A stretch of DNA of 64,000 nt from Omphiscola glabra (Eukaryota > Mollusca > Gastropoda > Lymnaeidae), in the NCBI GenBank assembly GCA_964017045.1, contig OZ024798.1, positions 8,081,793 to 8,145,792 on the forward strand, written 5' to 3'. Under the pieces are notes generated by a model. It had not been told where the DNA came from, searched no databases, and was given only the letters and a program-made list of their open reading frames with translations. Position 1 is the first letter of the stretch. The number at the start of each line of letters is the position of its first letter. The position numbers and the translations under genes are program-made. This document shows, one piece after another, positions 22,893 through 33,390 of the stretch.

Positions 22893-22996
22893 TGTGTGTG
22901 TGTGGGGGGGGGTATTAGTGAGTGTGTGTGTGTTTGTGTGTGTGTGTGTCACTGTATGGGATGCGGGTGTGTGTGGGTATGTATGTGTGTGTGTAA
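22893..22996. repeat. GT microsatellite, compound
   Basis: (GT)n tracts broken by a G9 run and short unique words. Confidence 0.9.
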
Positions 22997-23215
22997 AAAT
23001 GGAATAGGGTGGTAAAAAGCAAAACTATTTTCAAAATTTATTGTAGATAATTAAGTTCTGTTGAAAATCATTTATTGAAAGAATGTCTTATCCAAATGTT
23101 TATTTACACATTCATAATTTACTTTAGTGTATTTAAGTCTCAATGTACAATTGTTTGTTTACTAAGCTCTATTGCACACTTGTTTTTAATCCTGCTGGCA
23201 AGGAATGATTAACAC

Positions 23216-24006
23216 TGTAGACGTGTCAGTAGCTACCAGTGAACATAACGTGTCAGTAGCTACCAGTGAACTGAACGTGTCAGTAGCTACCAGTGAACAA
23301 AACGTGTCAGTAGCTACCAGTGAACTGAACGTGTCAGTAGCTACCAGTGAACTGAACGTGTCAGTAGCTACCAGTGAAATGAACGTGTCAGTAGCTACAA
23401 GTGAACTGAACGTGTCAGTAGCTACCAGTGAACATAACGTGTCAGTAGCTACCAGTGAACATAACGTGTCAGTAGCTACCAGTGAACTGAACGTGTCAGT
23501 AGCTACCAGTGAACATAACGTGTCAGTAGCTACCAGTGAACTGAACGTGTCAGTAGCTACCAGTGAACAGAACGTGTCAGTAGCTACCAGTGAACTGAAC
23601 GTGTCAGTAGCTACCAGTGAACAGAACGTGTCAGTAGCTACCAGTGAACTGAACGTGTCAGTAGCTACCAGTGAACATAACGTGTCAGTAGTTACCAGTG
23701 AACTGAACGTGTCAGTAGCTACCAGTGAACTGAACGTGTCAGTAGCTACCAGTGAACATAACGTGTCAGTAGTTACCAGTGAACTGAAAGTGTCAGTAGC
23801 TACCAGTGAACAGAACGTGTCAGTAGCTACCAGTGAACTGTACGTGTCAGTAGCTACCAGTTAACAGAACGTGTCTGTAGCTACCAGGGAACATAACATG
23901 TCTGTAGCTACCAGTGAACAGAACGTGTCTGTAGCTACAAGTGAACAGAACGTGTCTGTAGCTACAAGTGAACAGAACGTGTCTGTAGCTACAAGTGAAC
24001 AGAACA
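23216..24006. repeat. Minisatellite, 27-bp unit, about 29 copies, frame-preserving
   Basis: Units begin GTGTCAGTAGCTACCAGTG and end AACTGAAC, AACATAAC or AACAGAAC. Nine codons per unit give a 219-residue frame (VSVATSELN)n starting at 23205. A GAA to TAA change in one late unit (near 23862) stops the frame, while the same frame is still open in the following units. That argues against a coding role. Units after 23870 share GTGTCTGTAGC, a separate subfamily. Confidence 0.97.
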
Positions 24007-24624
24007 AACTCAAACTTAAGAAGGATGAAGGATAGGACTTTTCAATTGTTTTTTATTTTATTTCACCGAAGGAGGCGTCGGGCTGTCCTGTTTTCCCTAT
24101 TTCCTATTTATGTTCAGGGGTTATCATGCCTTTCATTAACAATATGATCTTTTGATGGCAAATTTGACCTGTCATCATCACGACCCTTATTCCTTAGTCA
24201 CCATTAGATATCATTAAACGTATCAATAAATAAATACACTAAATAAAGTAAATTATGAATTTGTAAATAAAAATTTGGATAAGACATTCTTTCAATTTAA
24301 TGATCAAACATTTACCGGATGAAAGGCGTAACTGTGTTTTTTAAACATTAAACACATTAAACACATCCCTTGAATTGTTTCTCTCTCCAAAATAAGCAGG
24401 GATTAAAGAAACCGATATTTGAAGTTTGAACAGGGGAAACAACCCTCGTATCTAGGTTTGAGTTAAGGAGTTTATCATCACTTTGTATTGGCAACAGCTG
24501 GTTCAGATTCAACTCGTCGAATTTAAGTTTTATGCAGCAGGCGATGTTTTATTTCATGTGTGTTTACACACCTGTTTGTCTACACACCTGTTTGTCTACA
24601 CACCTGTTTGATGTTAAATGCAAA
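24007..24624. other. AT-rich sequence with a three-copy 16-bp repeat
   Basis: No gene. TGTTTGTCTACACACC occurs about three times at 24558-24610, just before the hAT-like element. Confidence 0.5.
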
Positions 24625-24981
24625 CAGTGCCGGTTCAAGGTACCGGCAACTCTGGCAGTTGCCCGCGGCACCGTGTGCTTAGGGCGCCATCAACGATCAT
24701 CCAAAATAGGAAAAAAAAGCATATTTCTGATTTAAAGACTAGAAAAAATGTCATCGGTAGGCCAAATGTTCATACTACCAACGTTAAGCTTATTGTTCAT
24801 ACTGCTCACAGTATGTTAATTGTTCATATTGTGCGCGGTAGGCTAATTTTGTATACTGTGCAAATCGTTTTTTAAAAAATACCAACTAGGTAAAAAAGTT
24901 ATTCCCCTTGTTCATTCCTTGCAACATTTGAAAGATTATACCAAAAAGGGGCGCCAAATTTAAACCGCTAGGCTGGCCCTG
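24625..24981. mobile_element. Non-autonomous hAT-like element (MITE)
   Basis: The left end is CAGTGCCGGTTCAAGG and the right end is CTAGGCTGGCCCTG, imperfect inverted ends of the CAGGGCCGGC type. Internal TTAGGGCGCCA and GGGGCGCCAAA words near both ends are typical of a widespread hAT subgroup. The flanking 8-mers AATGCAAA and GATGCCAG match at 5 of 8 positions, compatible with an old 8-bp duplication. No transposase is present. Overlapping small frames are spurious. Confidence 0.65.
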
Positions 24982-25116
24982 GATGCCAGGGGGTATGGTG
25001 TCGACCAGGGCAAAGAAATATGATTCAGATAGATGTCACCTGATGTCATTGCATATGCTTATAGAACAACTGTGCGCCTACCGTATAGACAAAAAGATAT
25101 TAGATGTGTAACTAGT

Positions 25117-25256
25117 GAAAGGTATGTGTCCCTATCACATTATGTCCCTATCACAATATGTCCCTATCACATTATGTCCCTATCACAATATGTCCATATC
25201 ACATTATGTCCCTATCACAATATGTCCATATCACATTTTGTCCTTATAACATTATG
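25117..25256. repeat. Short minisatellite, 16-bp unit, about 8-9 copies
   Basis: Unit ATCACATTATGTCCCT, alternating with ATCACAATATGTCC. The two-unit (32-bp) pattern is clear. Confidence 0.95.
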
Positions 25257-25379
25257 TATATGAGGGCTATGTCAGATTTTAAACATATTGAAGGTCATAT
25301 AAGATAAGCTATTTTGAGGTCCATTTTATATGTTAATCCAGTTAACAGTAGATGTCACACAACATCAACTATCATGAGG

Positions 25380-25830
25380 TCCGTGGCGTGACCCTGTCAC
25401 AGATTTCAAATCAGATCTCATCCAAGATTTATGTGACCTCTGACCCAGGATTTGAAAAGACACATGAGTCAATGTTTTTGTGTGACATTTCAGTGGTGAT
25501 ATATGATGACCATTGACGCATGAGTTTTAAAGAAAAACGGGGAAAATGCCAAGTAACCCTTGACCAAGGATGTCATATAACCTATGATGCCCTTCCTTTC
25601 CTTCCCTCTGACTCAAGATATACGCTATGGTCCAAGACCATCATTTTTACCTACAGTGCTGCCTCAGCCCTAAGATATGCTCTTTACCCAAGATGAAGCC
25701 CTCTGGCCATATGTACGACCTTGATCGTGGTTTGTAAGACCCCTGACTCAAGAAGTATCTATACTAAAGTATGACCTTTGATCGTGGTTTGGCATGACCT
25801 ATGACCCAAGCTATGACCTCTCTCTCAGTC
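25380..25830. promoter_or_regulatory. Degenerate TGACC-rich repeat with nuclear-receptor-like DR1 sites
   Basis: The plus strand repeats loosely TGACCTNTGACCNAAG. TGACCTCTGACCC at 25434-25446 and TGACCTATGACCC at 25795-25807 read on the minus strand as GGGTCANAGGTCA, a direct repeat of half-sites with one-base spacing. A weaker copy, TGACCTTTGATC, starts at 25772. The region lies immediately downstream of the 25847-26095 exon, inside its first intron. Receptor binding is inference; an old decayed tandem repeat alone could produce it. Confidence 0.35.
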
Positions 25831-25846
25831 TACCTCATCTACTTAC

Positions 25847-26095
25847 CGGAAGAGACTTCTCCTTCAACGCTTTGTCGTACGAGTCCTTCTGAAGTTGTTT
25901 AGTCCGTTCAGACAACTCCATGTTTTGCCGAGAGCTGGACAGGCCGCCATATCTGGACTGACCGTTCCTGAACTCGTCACTGACCGGGGACTTGGTGAGT
26001 TTCTCCGTGTTGTACTCCGCCTTTAGGATGTCGTCCTCGGAGCCCCCGGGGCCCATACCGAAAAGTTTATAGAAGCATCGAATGCACATTGTCAT
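25847..26095 (-). CDS. Probable first coding exon of an unrecognised gene
   Basis: On the minus strand an ATG at 26095 opens 83 codons that end exactly at CTTCCG followed by the strong donor GTAAGT (25846-25841), phase 0. The frame would hit a stop a few codons into the intron. Upstream the frame is closed by TGA with no usable acceptor, so this looks like a first coding exon with a 5' leader. The peptide starts MTMCIRCFYKLFGMGPGGSE, continues with a polar region (SPVSDEF, SRYGGLSSS), and ends in a charged, possibly helical stretch (ELSERTKQLQKDSYDKALKE). Two cysteines next to the N-terminus could be lipid-attachment sites. It is GC-richer than its surroundings. I recognise no family. The remaining exons, at lower coordinates or beyond the window, were not found. 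Confidence 0.65.
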
Positions 26096-26540
26096 GTGTG
26101 GTCGAAGGTTTCAGGCACCGTACTGGTCACTATGACCTCGACCGTCGAATCATGATCCACGAGGCAACCCTCAAAGTGTTGTTTGACATAAGTCTTGGGA
26201 AGTATTACACAATCTTTTTTATCGAAGTCGCGTCCAAGGTGAATTTACGGAATTATTCACAAATGAGATTCATGGGGCTATTCACGAGTGAGGTTCGCTT
26301 ATGGATAAAAACCTAAGACATTAAACGGTATTTGCAAGAGGTATAATGAAAAATGTTTAGCAACCAGCACAGTTCAAGTAATTAGTGAGATTATAGAAGT
26401 GTATCGCATGTGATCATGTGTTGAAAGAGACCTCGTGTAACGAGTCCGTGACAGTAAGACAGTAACAAAGACATCTAATTAGACATTTAGACCAATTTGC
26501 TTGTAAGGCAGTATCGCTAAAGAGATTCACTATTTCCAAC
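26096..26540. other. Region upstream of the minus-strand first exon
   Basis: This would hold the promoter and leader of the gene that begins at 26095. I see no TATA box or initiator I would defend. Confidence 0.3.
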
Positions 26541-26716
26541 CAGGGGCATAGGCAGGAGGGTGCGGTTTTGGGGGGGGGGGGGTTTGCCATGGACGGCACT
26601 TTTTTCTCTTAATAAATATAGACGGCATTTTCGGCCGACTGCAGTTTTTTTTGTGTGGAAGGGGCGGCAAAAATCTTGGCCCGCCACGGGTGTCATTAAG
26701 CCTAGCTACACCCCTG
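26541..26716. mobile_element. Non-autonomous hAT-like element, 176 bp
   Basis: The left end CAGGGGCATAGGCAGG and the right end CCTAGCTACACCCCTG are imperfect inverted repeats of about 16 bp. The flanking 8-mers TTTCCAAC and ATTCCAAA agree at 6 of 8 positions. The interior has a G14 run and a GGGGCGGCAAAA block and no coding sequence. Ends of this type (GGGGCGTAGCYAGG) recur near 29830 and 61036. Confidence 0.7.
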
Positions 26717-26832
26717 ATTCCAAAATATTTGAGATTTAATTAGACTTGAAGCTTTGGAAAACAAAACATAGAATATGGGATAATAGCCCTTTCACCCCAC
26801 TTTAATACTAACTTTTCCCGGCCTTTATTGCA

Positions 26833-26896
26833 GAGCGGCACACAGAATCGCGGAGCTGCACACAGAATCGCGGAGCGGCACACAGAATCACGGAGT
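26833..26896. repeat. Tandem repeat, 20-bp unit, 3 copies
   Basis: Unit CGGCACACAGAATCGCGGAG, with one TGCACACAG variant. Confidence 0.9.
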
Positions 26897-27051
26897 GTGG
26901 TCTTTAAAGAAGATTTATAAAATGCGGCGTATTGACTGAATGCTTCTACTATGTGGGCACCGACCGGGGGTGTGGTGGTTGGGGGGGGACTGTGGAATAG
27001 GTAATGTCATGCACAAAATGTCATAAAAGTCTTTTTAGCTTTCCACTGCGC

Positions 27052-27170
27052 AACACTTATACTTAAACTTATACTTAAACTTATACTTATACTTAAACTT
27101 ATACTTAAACTTATGCTTATACTTAAACTTATACTTAAACGTATACTTATGCTTATACTTATGCTTTTAG
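27052..27170. repeat. Short tandem repeat of ACTTATACTTAA words
   Basis: ACTTAT and ACTTAA hexamers alternate in 12- and 18-bp combinations. On the minus strand the frame reads (SISLSI)n, a repeat artefact. Confidence 0.9.
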
Positions 27171-27949
27171 TGTTAAAAAATGTTGCGCATCTGTGTTTCA
27201 AATAAGAGAAAAGCAAGCCTAATTCATCTATGGATTGACTTCATTAAGTCAACAGAGAACCCACGGGCCGTCTGGTGTACGCAGTGTGTGGAACTAACAG
27301 CACAGGGCAAGGGTTTGGTGAGGTAGGGTGGAAATTAGGAATTCTCTGGAGTTGTATAAATATAGCGTGGAACGTCATGTTGGAAATAATGAAGCTGGGA
27401 TGTGACTTGAGGGACCTTCATTTAAATACACTCGTTTCTTTCTGGCCAAAATGCTGGAGCGACTCACATCTAAAGAGTTAATGTAGGTCATTCTTAACAT
27501 GGTGCGTTTACAATAAAGTCGAATCTTAATATAGCTCATTACATAAACACGTTTTTATTTTATTCTAGTGTTTAAATATATAATGTTTGATACGACTCAT
27601 TTATAATGATGCAGTCCAGTGCACTAAAAATACTATTAGTCAGAGTTTTTTTTTTTTCTTATTTGGACAATGTTTATTTTGAATGAACCAAATAATCTAC
27701 ACACCAGTGTTAAATAAAAGCTGTTGTTCTCTGTATCCATGCATTGACAATATTTTTAAATGACAGCCCAACGTCCAGAAATACAGCGTTTAGCATCAAC
27801 AAAAACATCATGCACGTCATTCGTTGAATCTGTTTTCTTGTGCTAATGAACTTTAACATAACTTAATGCAAGCACATAGTTATGTCACTATGTTGTATGT
27901 CATCTAAAATATAAACAGAAGAATATGTTAAGCCCAAAGCAACAATCCG
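27171..27949. other. Unassigned sequence
   Basis: No recognised gene. A T11 run lies at about 27647. Confidence 0.4.
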
Positions 27950-28165
27950 GCTAACGTTAAAGATAAAACTAACACCAAATGTCGGCTAACATCAATAATA
28001 GTCCTAGCGGCACACTCCGTCTAACATTAAGGATAATCCTAGCGGCACACTCCTTTCAACACCAAGGATAACCCTAGCGGCACACTCCGTTTAACATGAA
28101 GGATAGTCCTAGCGGCAAACTCCGGCCAAAATTAAGGATATTCCTACCGCCACATCAAGGATAAT
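27950..28165. repeat. Minisatellite, about 35-bp unit, about 6 degenerate copies
   Basis: Units share TAACATTAAGGATAATCC and TAGCGGCACACTCCG with substitutions and small indels. An older array. Confidence 0.9.
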
Positions 28166-28802
28166 CCTAGTGCACACTATGGCTCACATCACACTTTAGT
28201 CTATCCTTTTTCCTCCAGTAACTGAATCGTTCTGACAAAAGTAACGTCCTGTTCCCCAGCAGACGAATAATTGCTCCAAACACTGTTGTGTGAATTCCAC
28301 CGCGACACAATGACTGCTCACTCCCCCCACCCGTCCTTGCCTCGCCGGCCCCACCACACCAACACAGCACCCTATTGCAACACGTCGCTCTCCGCTCACA
28401 AACACCTGTAAAGCACACCTATACTGATGGTCTGTTGACATGTGACACACGTGTGATCAAATGCTGTGAGTGTGCGTGTGCGCCTTGGGCCGGGTGGAGT
28501 GGGGTGTAGGGGAGTGGGGCGCGGGATTTGGGGGATTAGATGGATGGGGTTATATCAAACCCACAACGTTAAGATGCTAACTAAAGCAGGACACATATGG
28601 GCTACGGCCGTGCAGTGACATAATTATTATGGGTCCTTATTCTCCCTTGTCACATGACTCTCATAAGGCGAATCCCCAAAAATTCACAGCTTGAAACAGG
28701 CAATTAAAAAAAAACACTCCTGGATTCGACGGAAACATTGGGTCAAAACTGTATGTAAACCAAGCTTTTTCCTTGACCAGTAAATATCTGTAGGAGCTGC
28801 CT
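28166..28802. other. Unassigned sequence
   Basis: Two overlapping minus-strand frames (28167-28450) in a GC-richer patch have no recognised homologue and no splice context. Confidence 0.35.
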
Positions 28803-28906
28803 AGAAACGACCTCAGGGCCCTCATGTTCAAGTTTCTTAGGGCCTTCATGTTCAAGTTTCTCAGGGCCCTCATGTTCAAGTTTCTTAGGGCCGCCATGTT
28901 CAAGAG
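28803..28906. repeat. Tandem repeat, 24-bp unit, 4 copies
   Basis: Units contain CATGTTCAAGTTTCTTAGGG. Eight codons per unit leave both strands open. Confidence 0.95.
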
Positions 28907-29387
28907 GCCCCGGAGCTTCCTTGGGCTTTTTACCATCGTCTGCCTTTCACGTGCATTGTTTCCATATAAAACTTTGGGACATTTTATGGCTGTACCCAGG
29001 GGGCTGTACCCAGGGGCCCCAGAGGGCTTTATCCCTATTTTCCATGAGCTGTCATGTAGTGTTATAGGTGAGAACTAAATTCCTTGACAGAATGGACATA
29101 GCGAGATCCGTAACGCTTCGGTGAGTGCACGCTATACCTCGATTACTTCGAGTCGTTATCGTCTGCTGCATCATTCATAAACATATCAACACACACGCAT
29201 TAGTTGGCATAATCTAGCGATAAGCGTCATACAAAGGTGCAACATTTTAACAAAAGATGTCGGGCATTAAGCGATACGATTAGAAATATCATTACAGTAA
29301 AGTGTTAATCAGGGACGTAAGATACGACTTAAAAAGATTATAAGATAAACGCTACAAAAGAAAGTTTCAAGTCAAATGCTTGAACTA
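28907..29387. other. Unassigned sequence
   Basis: Short duplication CCCAGGGGGCTGTACCC near 28997. Otherwise nothing recognised. Confidence 0.4.
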
Positions 29388-29512
29388 TGAATCATTGAAT
29401 CTTGGTGTGTACATCACTTAGCATAACTAAGAATCGTGGAATCTTGATGTGTACATCACTTATCATAACTAAGTACATGGAATCTTGATGTGTACAACAC
29501 TTAGCTTAAGAA
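29388..29512. repeat. Tandem repeat, roughly 50-bp unit, about 2.5 copies
   Basis: Copies share GAATCTTGATGTGTACATCA and CTTAGCATAACTAAG with small indels. Confidence 0.85.
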
Positions 29513-29829
29513 AAACTTCTTAATTTGGCATTTTCCAGTTTGATCTAAAGCCCATTCTCAACGGGCTATATATTAGTTTTTAATTATGACCATTGTATTT
29601 TTCTTCTGACCCGACACTGTTTCCCTTGACAACGCAGCAAAGCTTTTCTTGAAGGATAATTATTTTGTACTTTGCAAGTCAAATGTCAAATGTCATGGGT
29701 GTTTGATTACATTATGTCAACCGGATGTTGACATTTTCGTTAAGAAGATCGCTCAAGGACAGAAGAGCTCTGATTGTGTAAACCACCAGTGTCGTCTTAA
29801 TCGAGACGGGGTGCCTGAAACCTAAGGTG

Positions 29830-30005
29830 TTAGTGGCGTAGGTAGGTTTAGTGCCACCCAGGGCTGGCCTTGATATTTACCTCCCTTTTAACCAAAAAAA
29901 CCCCCTCTTTAATGGGGCCGTAGATAACGTCACTCAATATATAGATGGAAAAACAATGCCCCAAGGGCGGACAGCCCTATCCGCCCCACTCTGTCTACGC
30001 CACTG
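29830..30005. mobile_element. Small inverted-repeat element, 176 bp
   Basis: The left end TTAGTGGCGTAGGTAGG faces the right end TGTCTACGCCACTG. The flanking 8-mers CTAAGGTG and CTACGGTT match at 6 of 8 positions. No coding sequence. Length and end sequence resemble the element at 26541-26716, so the two may be one family. Confidence 0.6.
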
Positions 30006-30689
30006 CTACGGTTACTGTAGTTGTTATAGTACACTTGGTTTAAATCTTTTGGTGCAAAAAGGTTAGCATCTTACTGACTAAACAAAATTACTGAATTCTT
30101 GAGTGAAGAATTTATAGCCCTAAAATGACACGGAGATTCGGTCCATTGACTCATACTGACAGACAATATAATATAAATACATAAGGAATCAACCGTCAGA
30201 ATTTAAGGAGAAGGAATATATTTTTCTGATGTCTGCGTTTTTTTCCATTGTATTTGCATTGCAATGAGAATTAGACACAGAAGAATGAGAATAAAGGCGG
30301 AAGGTGAGGGGTGCGTGGGTGGGGGTGTAGCTTTGGTCGGGCTGCGGGAAAAAAAGAGCTTATTATGATTAACGATTCTTATATTTGGAGAGAAATCACA
30401 CAAAAAACATGGCTTCCATTGCATCTAACGTGATCCATCTCAATATATAAATAAATTATCTTATTATACATATAATTCTTGCATATAAAATGGGAATGAA
30501 AAAAAAAGATTGTTCAGCAATGTACACTTCTAATATTTGCGCGGAGTTAGAACATACGTCTGTCCTGATCGAAGTCGGTGCAATCAGTTTGAGCTCCAGC
30601 ATGTGCTCCAGCAAGACGACAGGTCTTCGGTGGCTGGGCTTTTCATTTTGAAAGCTTTTAAGATTTGAAATTGTTTTCATAAATCACGT
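30006..30689. other. Unassigned sequence
   Basis: No recognised gene or RNA. Small frames on the minus strand only. Confidence 0.4.
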
Positions 30690-31215
30690 TGTCCTACTAT
30701 AAAATGGAAATGTTAAATAACGGTCCTGCTATTAGACGGTCCTGCTATTTGACAGTACTACTATGTAACTAAAATTAAGTCGTGTTGACAAATAATACAT
30801 AAGATGGAGCTACTATTTGATCGACCAACTATGCATGTCACTTAGGAGATGGCGTCGGTGGGTCGTCAACCGCGAGCTCTTAATGCGCCCCCCGGCAAAC
30901 CTCCACGCGGGCCAGACGCAGGGACCACCCTTCCCCTCGGCCTGGGGACGTCCAGTCCACCGAGAACGTTGCGTTTAAAGCGTTCGCAGTCCACTCTCCC
31001 AAGGGATCAGGGCGGGTTGCTTCCGTTCCGGAGGGAAGGTGTTGCGTTAAACATCACCCCCCCCCCCCCCCAACCGCCCAGAGAGTCTTTCGGTCGGGAC
31101 GGAAACCTGGAACAACTATAAGATGGAGTCATTATTTGATAGAACATTTATAAGAGGGAGCTACCAATTAATATAACAACTATAAGATTGAGCCACCATC
31201 AGATAGAACTCCTTT
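30690..31215. repeat. Degenerate approx. 32-bp repeat interrupted by a GC-rich segment
   Basis: Flanking units resemble AACTATAAGATGGAGCTACT followed by ATTTGATAGAAC on both sides. Between about 30845 and 31112 lies a GC-rich block (CCGCGAGCTC, CACGCGGGCC, a C14 run) that is open for 90 codons on the plus strand. It looks inserted into the repeat. No family or terminal structure was recognised. Confidence 0.55.
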
Positions 31216-31307
31216 ATAAAGGACAATCAATATTATTAACATCGCTGAGGGACGTTCTAGCACGGAAAATTGACTTAACAAATTAAAAATCGCATACAAA
31301 ATTGTTG

Positions 31308-31425
31308 AGTGTGTCTACTTGATTGCAAGTGAGACTACTTGATTGCAAGTGAGACTACTTGATTGCAAGTGAGACTACTTGATTGCAAGTGAGACTACTT
31401 GATTGCTAGCGAGACTACTTGATTG
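31308..31425. repeat. Minisatellite, 20-bp unit, 6 copies
   Basis: Unit GTGAGACTACTTGATTGCAA. The last copies carry TTGCTAGC or TTGCTAAT. Confidence 0.95.
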
Positions 31426-32047
31426 CTAATTCAGAACATTTTATAAAAGATTCATATGTATTTAAACTTTGTTATTACAATTAAGAACTTTTAAAAGTGT
31501 TGTTGTAGTATCCAACCAGTATGGTACAACACATAGCTGAGAAGACCATTATTTCAACATATCTTTTTTCTTTGTTATAATTTAAGAAACACACTCGTCG
31601 TTGCCAGCAGCAGAAATGGGAAAAGGGGGGGGGGTGTGTGTGTCTAAAAATAGAACAACAGAAAACACATGTCGCCGTTTTTGCTTATTTATGAAGATCG
31701 AATGGACGTGCAATCGATGTACGAAAGCTAATCAATCATTTCCCCCTCATACGGATGTCATAATAAGTGGACGGCATGTGCTTGATTGCAACTACCCTGT
31801 ATCCGGTGTGAGGCTTATATAACGTGGGTTAGCTAGGTCTCATTACTCATGTTTAAATATGTATATATCATTTCCCACGTGTTTCACTACGGGGGATGTT
31901 CGAGTACTTTGAACACATGATGGTTACATGTGTTTAATTTTTCGGCCATGAAAATCAAACCAAAAGAACAATGAAAATAATGTGCAAAAACAACTTTAAT
32001 GAAACATTTGTTGTTTGTAAACAATGTTTATTGTTTTCATGTTGGGT
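31426..32047. other. Unassigned sequence left of the LINE
   Basis: No gene recognised, and no unit of the 26-bp array that adjoins the LINE on its other side, apart from the single copy at 32048-32073. Confidence 0.5.
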
Positions 32048-32073
32048 TGTGAGTAGATGTAGAAGATTTGATA

Positions 32074-33390
32074 TTTTATTATTATATATTGTCTTATATA
32101 GCGCGGTACCCCAGCCGAGGGCTAGGCTCACCGCGCTGTACATAAAAATATTAGCAAAGGAAACATAATCGTGACAATAAAATAAAATGCATTTATGTGA
32201 TAAAAAAACAGCTGCATAGAGACAAAACAAAAACAAATTCATATTCACCCCACCCACCCCAGAACTTTTACATGACATACCATGGACGGCAGCTAGCAGC
32301 ATCGTTTATCGGTCAGATGTGGGGAATCAGTCGGGGTAATAGAGTTTAAAGAGATGTGTTTTGAGTGCAGTTTTGAAGGCCTGTGTGGTTGGTATATTGC
32401 GGATGTGAAGTGGCAGAGAATTCCATTGTTTGGGGGCGCAGAAAGAGAAAGATCGTTCACCATATGTTTTGGTACGTGTCTTAGCAACGGACAGAATACG
32501 CGTGTCTGCGGAGGAGCGAAGCTGTTGAAGGGGTGAATAGACAGAAAGAAGTTCGGTTAGATAGGAAGGGCAGGAATCGGAGAAAAAGTTATGACAGAGA
32601 ACAGACAGCTTGTAATCAATGCGTGCCTGTATAGGAAGCCAATGAAGTGAGTGGAGTAGTGGAGTGACATGATCACGTTTTTTGCCTTTAGAACTAGCCT
32701 AGCAGCTGAATTTTGAATCTTTTGTAGTTTTTCTATGAAGTGTTTTGGTGAACCTGACAGAAGAGAGTTGAAATAGTCAAGACGAGAGAGAACAAGAGCA
32801 CAGACTAGTGTTTTTGTTGCGCTAACTGTGAGGTAGTGGCGGATGGAGCTGATCTGACGGATAGCGGTGTATGCAGAACGACAAGTGTGAGAGATATGTT
32901 TATCAAGAGACATGTTGTTAGAAAGAATATAACCAAGATTCCTAGCAGAGGGTGTAAACTGTATGTCGGCGTTATCTACTTGAAATGAGTTGGGGGGAGT
33001 TGAGGTAGATGATGATTTGTGATTGTGAATGAGGAGTGCTTCCGTTTTGTCATCGTTCAGCTTCAACTTGCTGTGTGTCATCCAAGACTTAACATCACCA
33101 ATGCACTCCTGCAAAGTCTGGACAGCGGAATCCACAAGAGAGGGATGGGTATGCTTGTATAGCTGCGTGTCATCTGCGAATGACTGGCTCTCAACAGCAT
33201 GCCTCCCAAGCAAGAGGAGCAGTGGCCTGGCGTACAATGTGAATAGAACCGGGCCCAAAACTGACCCCTGTGGCACTCCGTACACCAAATCAGCACTGCC
33301 GGAGAGACAGTCATCGATAGAGACCGCCTGAGTTCTATTGGAGAGGAACGACCTAAACCAAGACAAAAAGGAACCAGAAATGCCAAAATA
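32074..33390 (-). mobile_element. 5'-truncated CR1/L2-like LINE
   Basis: The copy starts inside the reverse transcriptase (YFGISGSFLSWFRSFLSNRT at 33390) and ends after a 250-bp 3' UTR with an AATAAT-type tail. The 3' terminal block (GCGCGGTGAGCCTAGCC, GGGGTACCGCGCTATATAAG) recurs at 38033 and 63511. A 26-bp target-site duplication (25 of 26 identical, beginning TGTGAGTAGATG) lies at 32048-32073 and 33391-33416. The right copy is the first unit of a 26-bp minisatellite. Confidence 0.92.
32327..33390 (-). pseudogene. Reverse transcriptase C-terminal half, frameshifted
   Basis: Seen in order: GVPQGSVLGPVLFTLYA (RT block with QGSVLGP), the catalytic box FADD at 33169-33180, WMTHSKLKLNDDKTEALLI, LGYILSNNMSLDKH, and LVLSRLDYFNSLLSG followed by KLQKIQNSAARLVLKAK. 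At about 32682 a one-base change in an A run shifts the frame. The conserved tail then continues in the next frame (PLLHSLHWLPIQARIDYK, ERSFSFCAPKQWNSLPLHIR) to a stop at 32327. The endonuclease and N-terminal RT are absent. It cannot encode an active enzyme. Confidence 0.9.

Noticed and set aside
33029..33331. 100-codon plus-strand frame
   Set aside because: Antisense shadow of the LINE reverse transcriptase.
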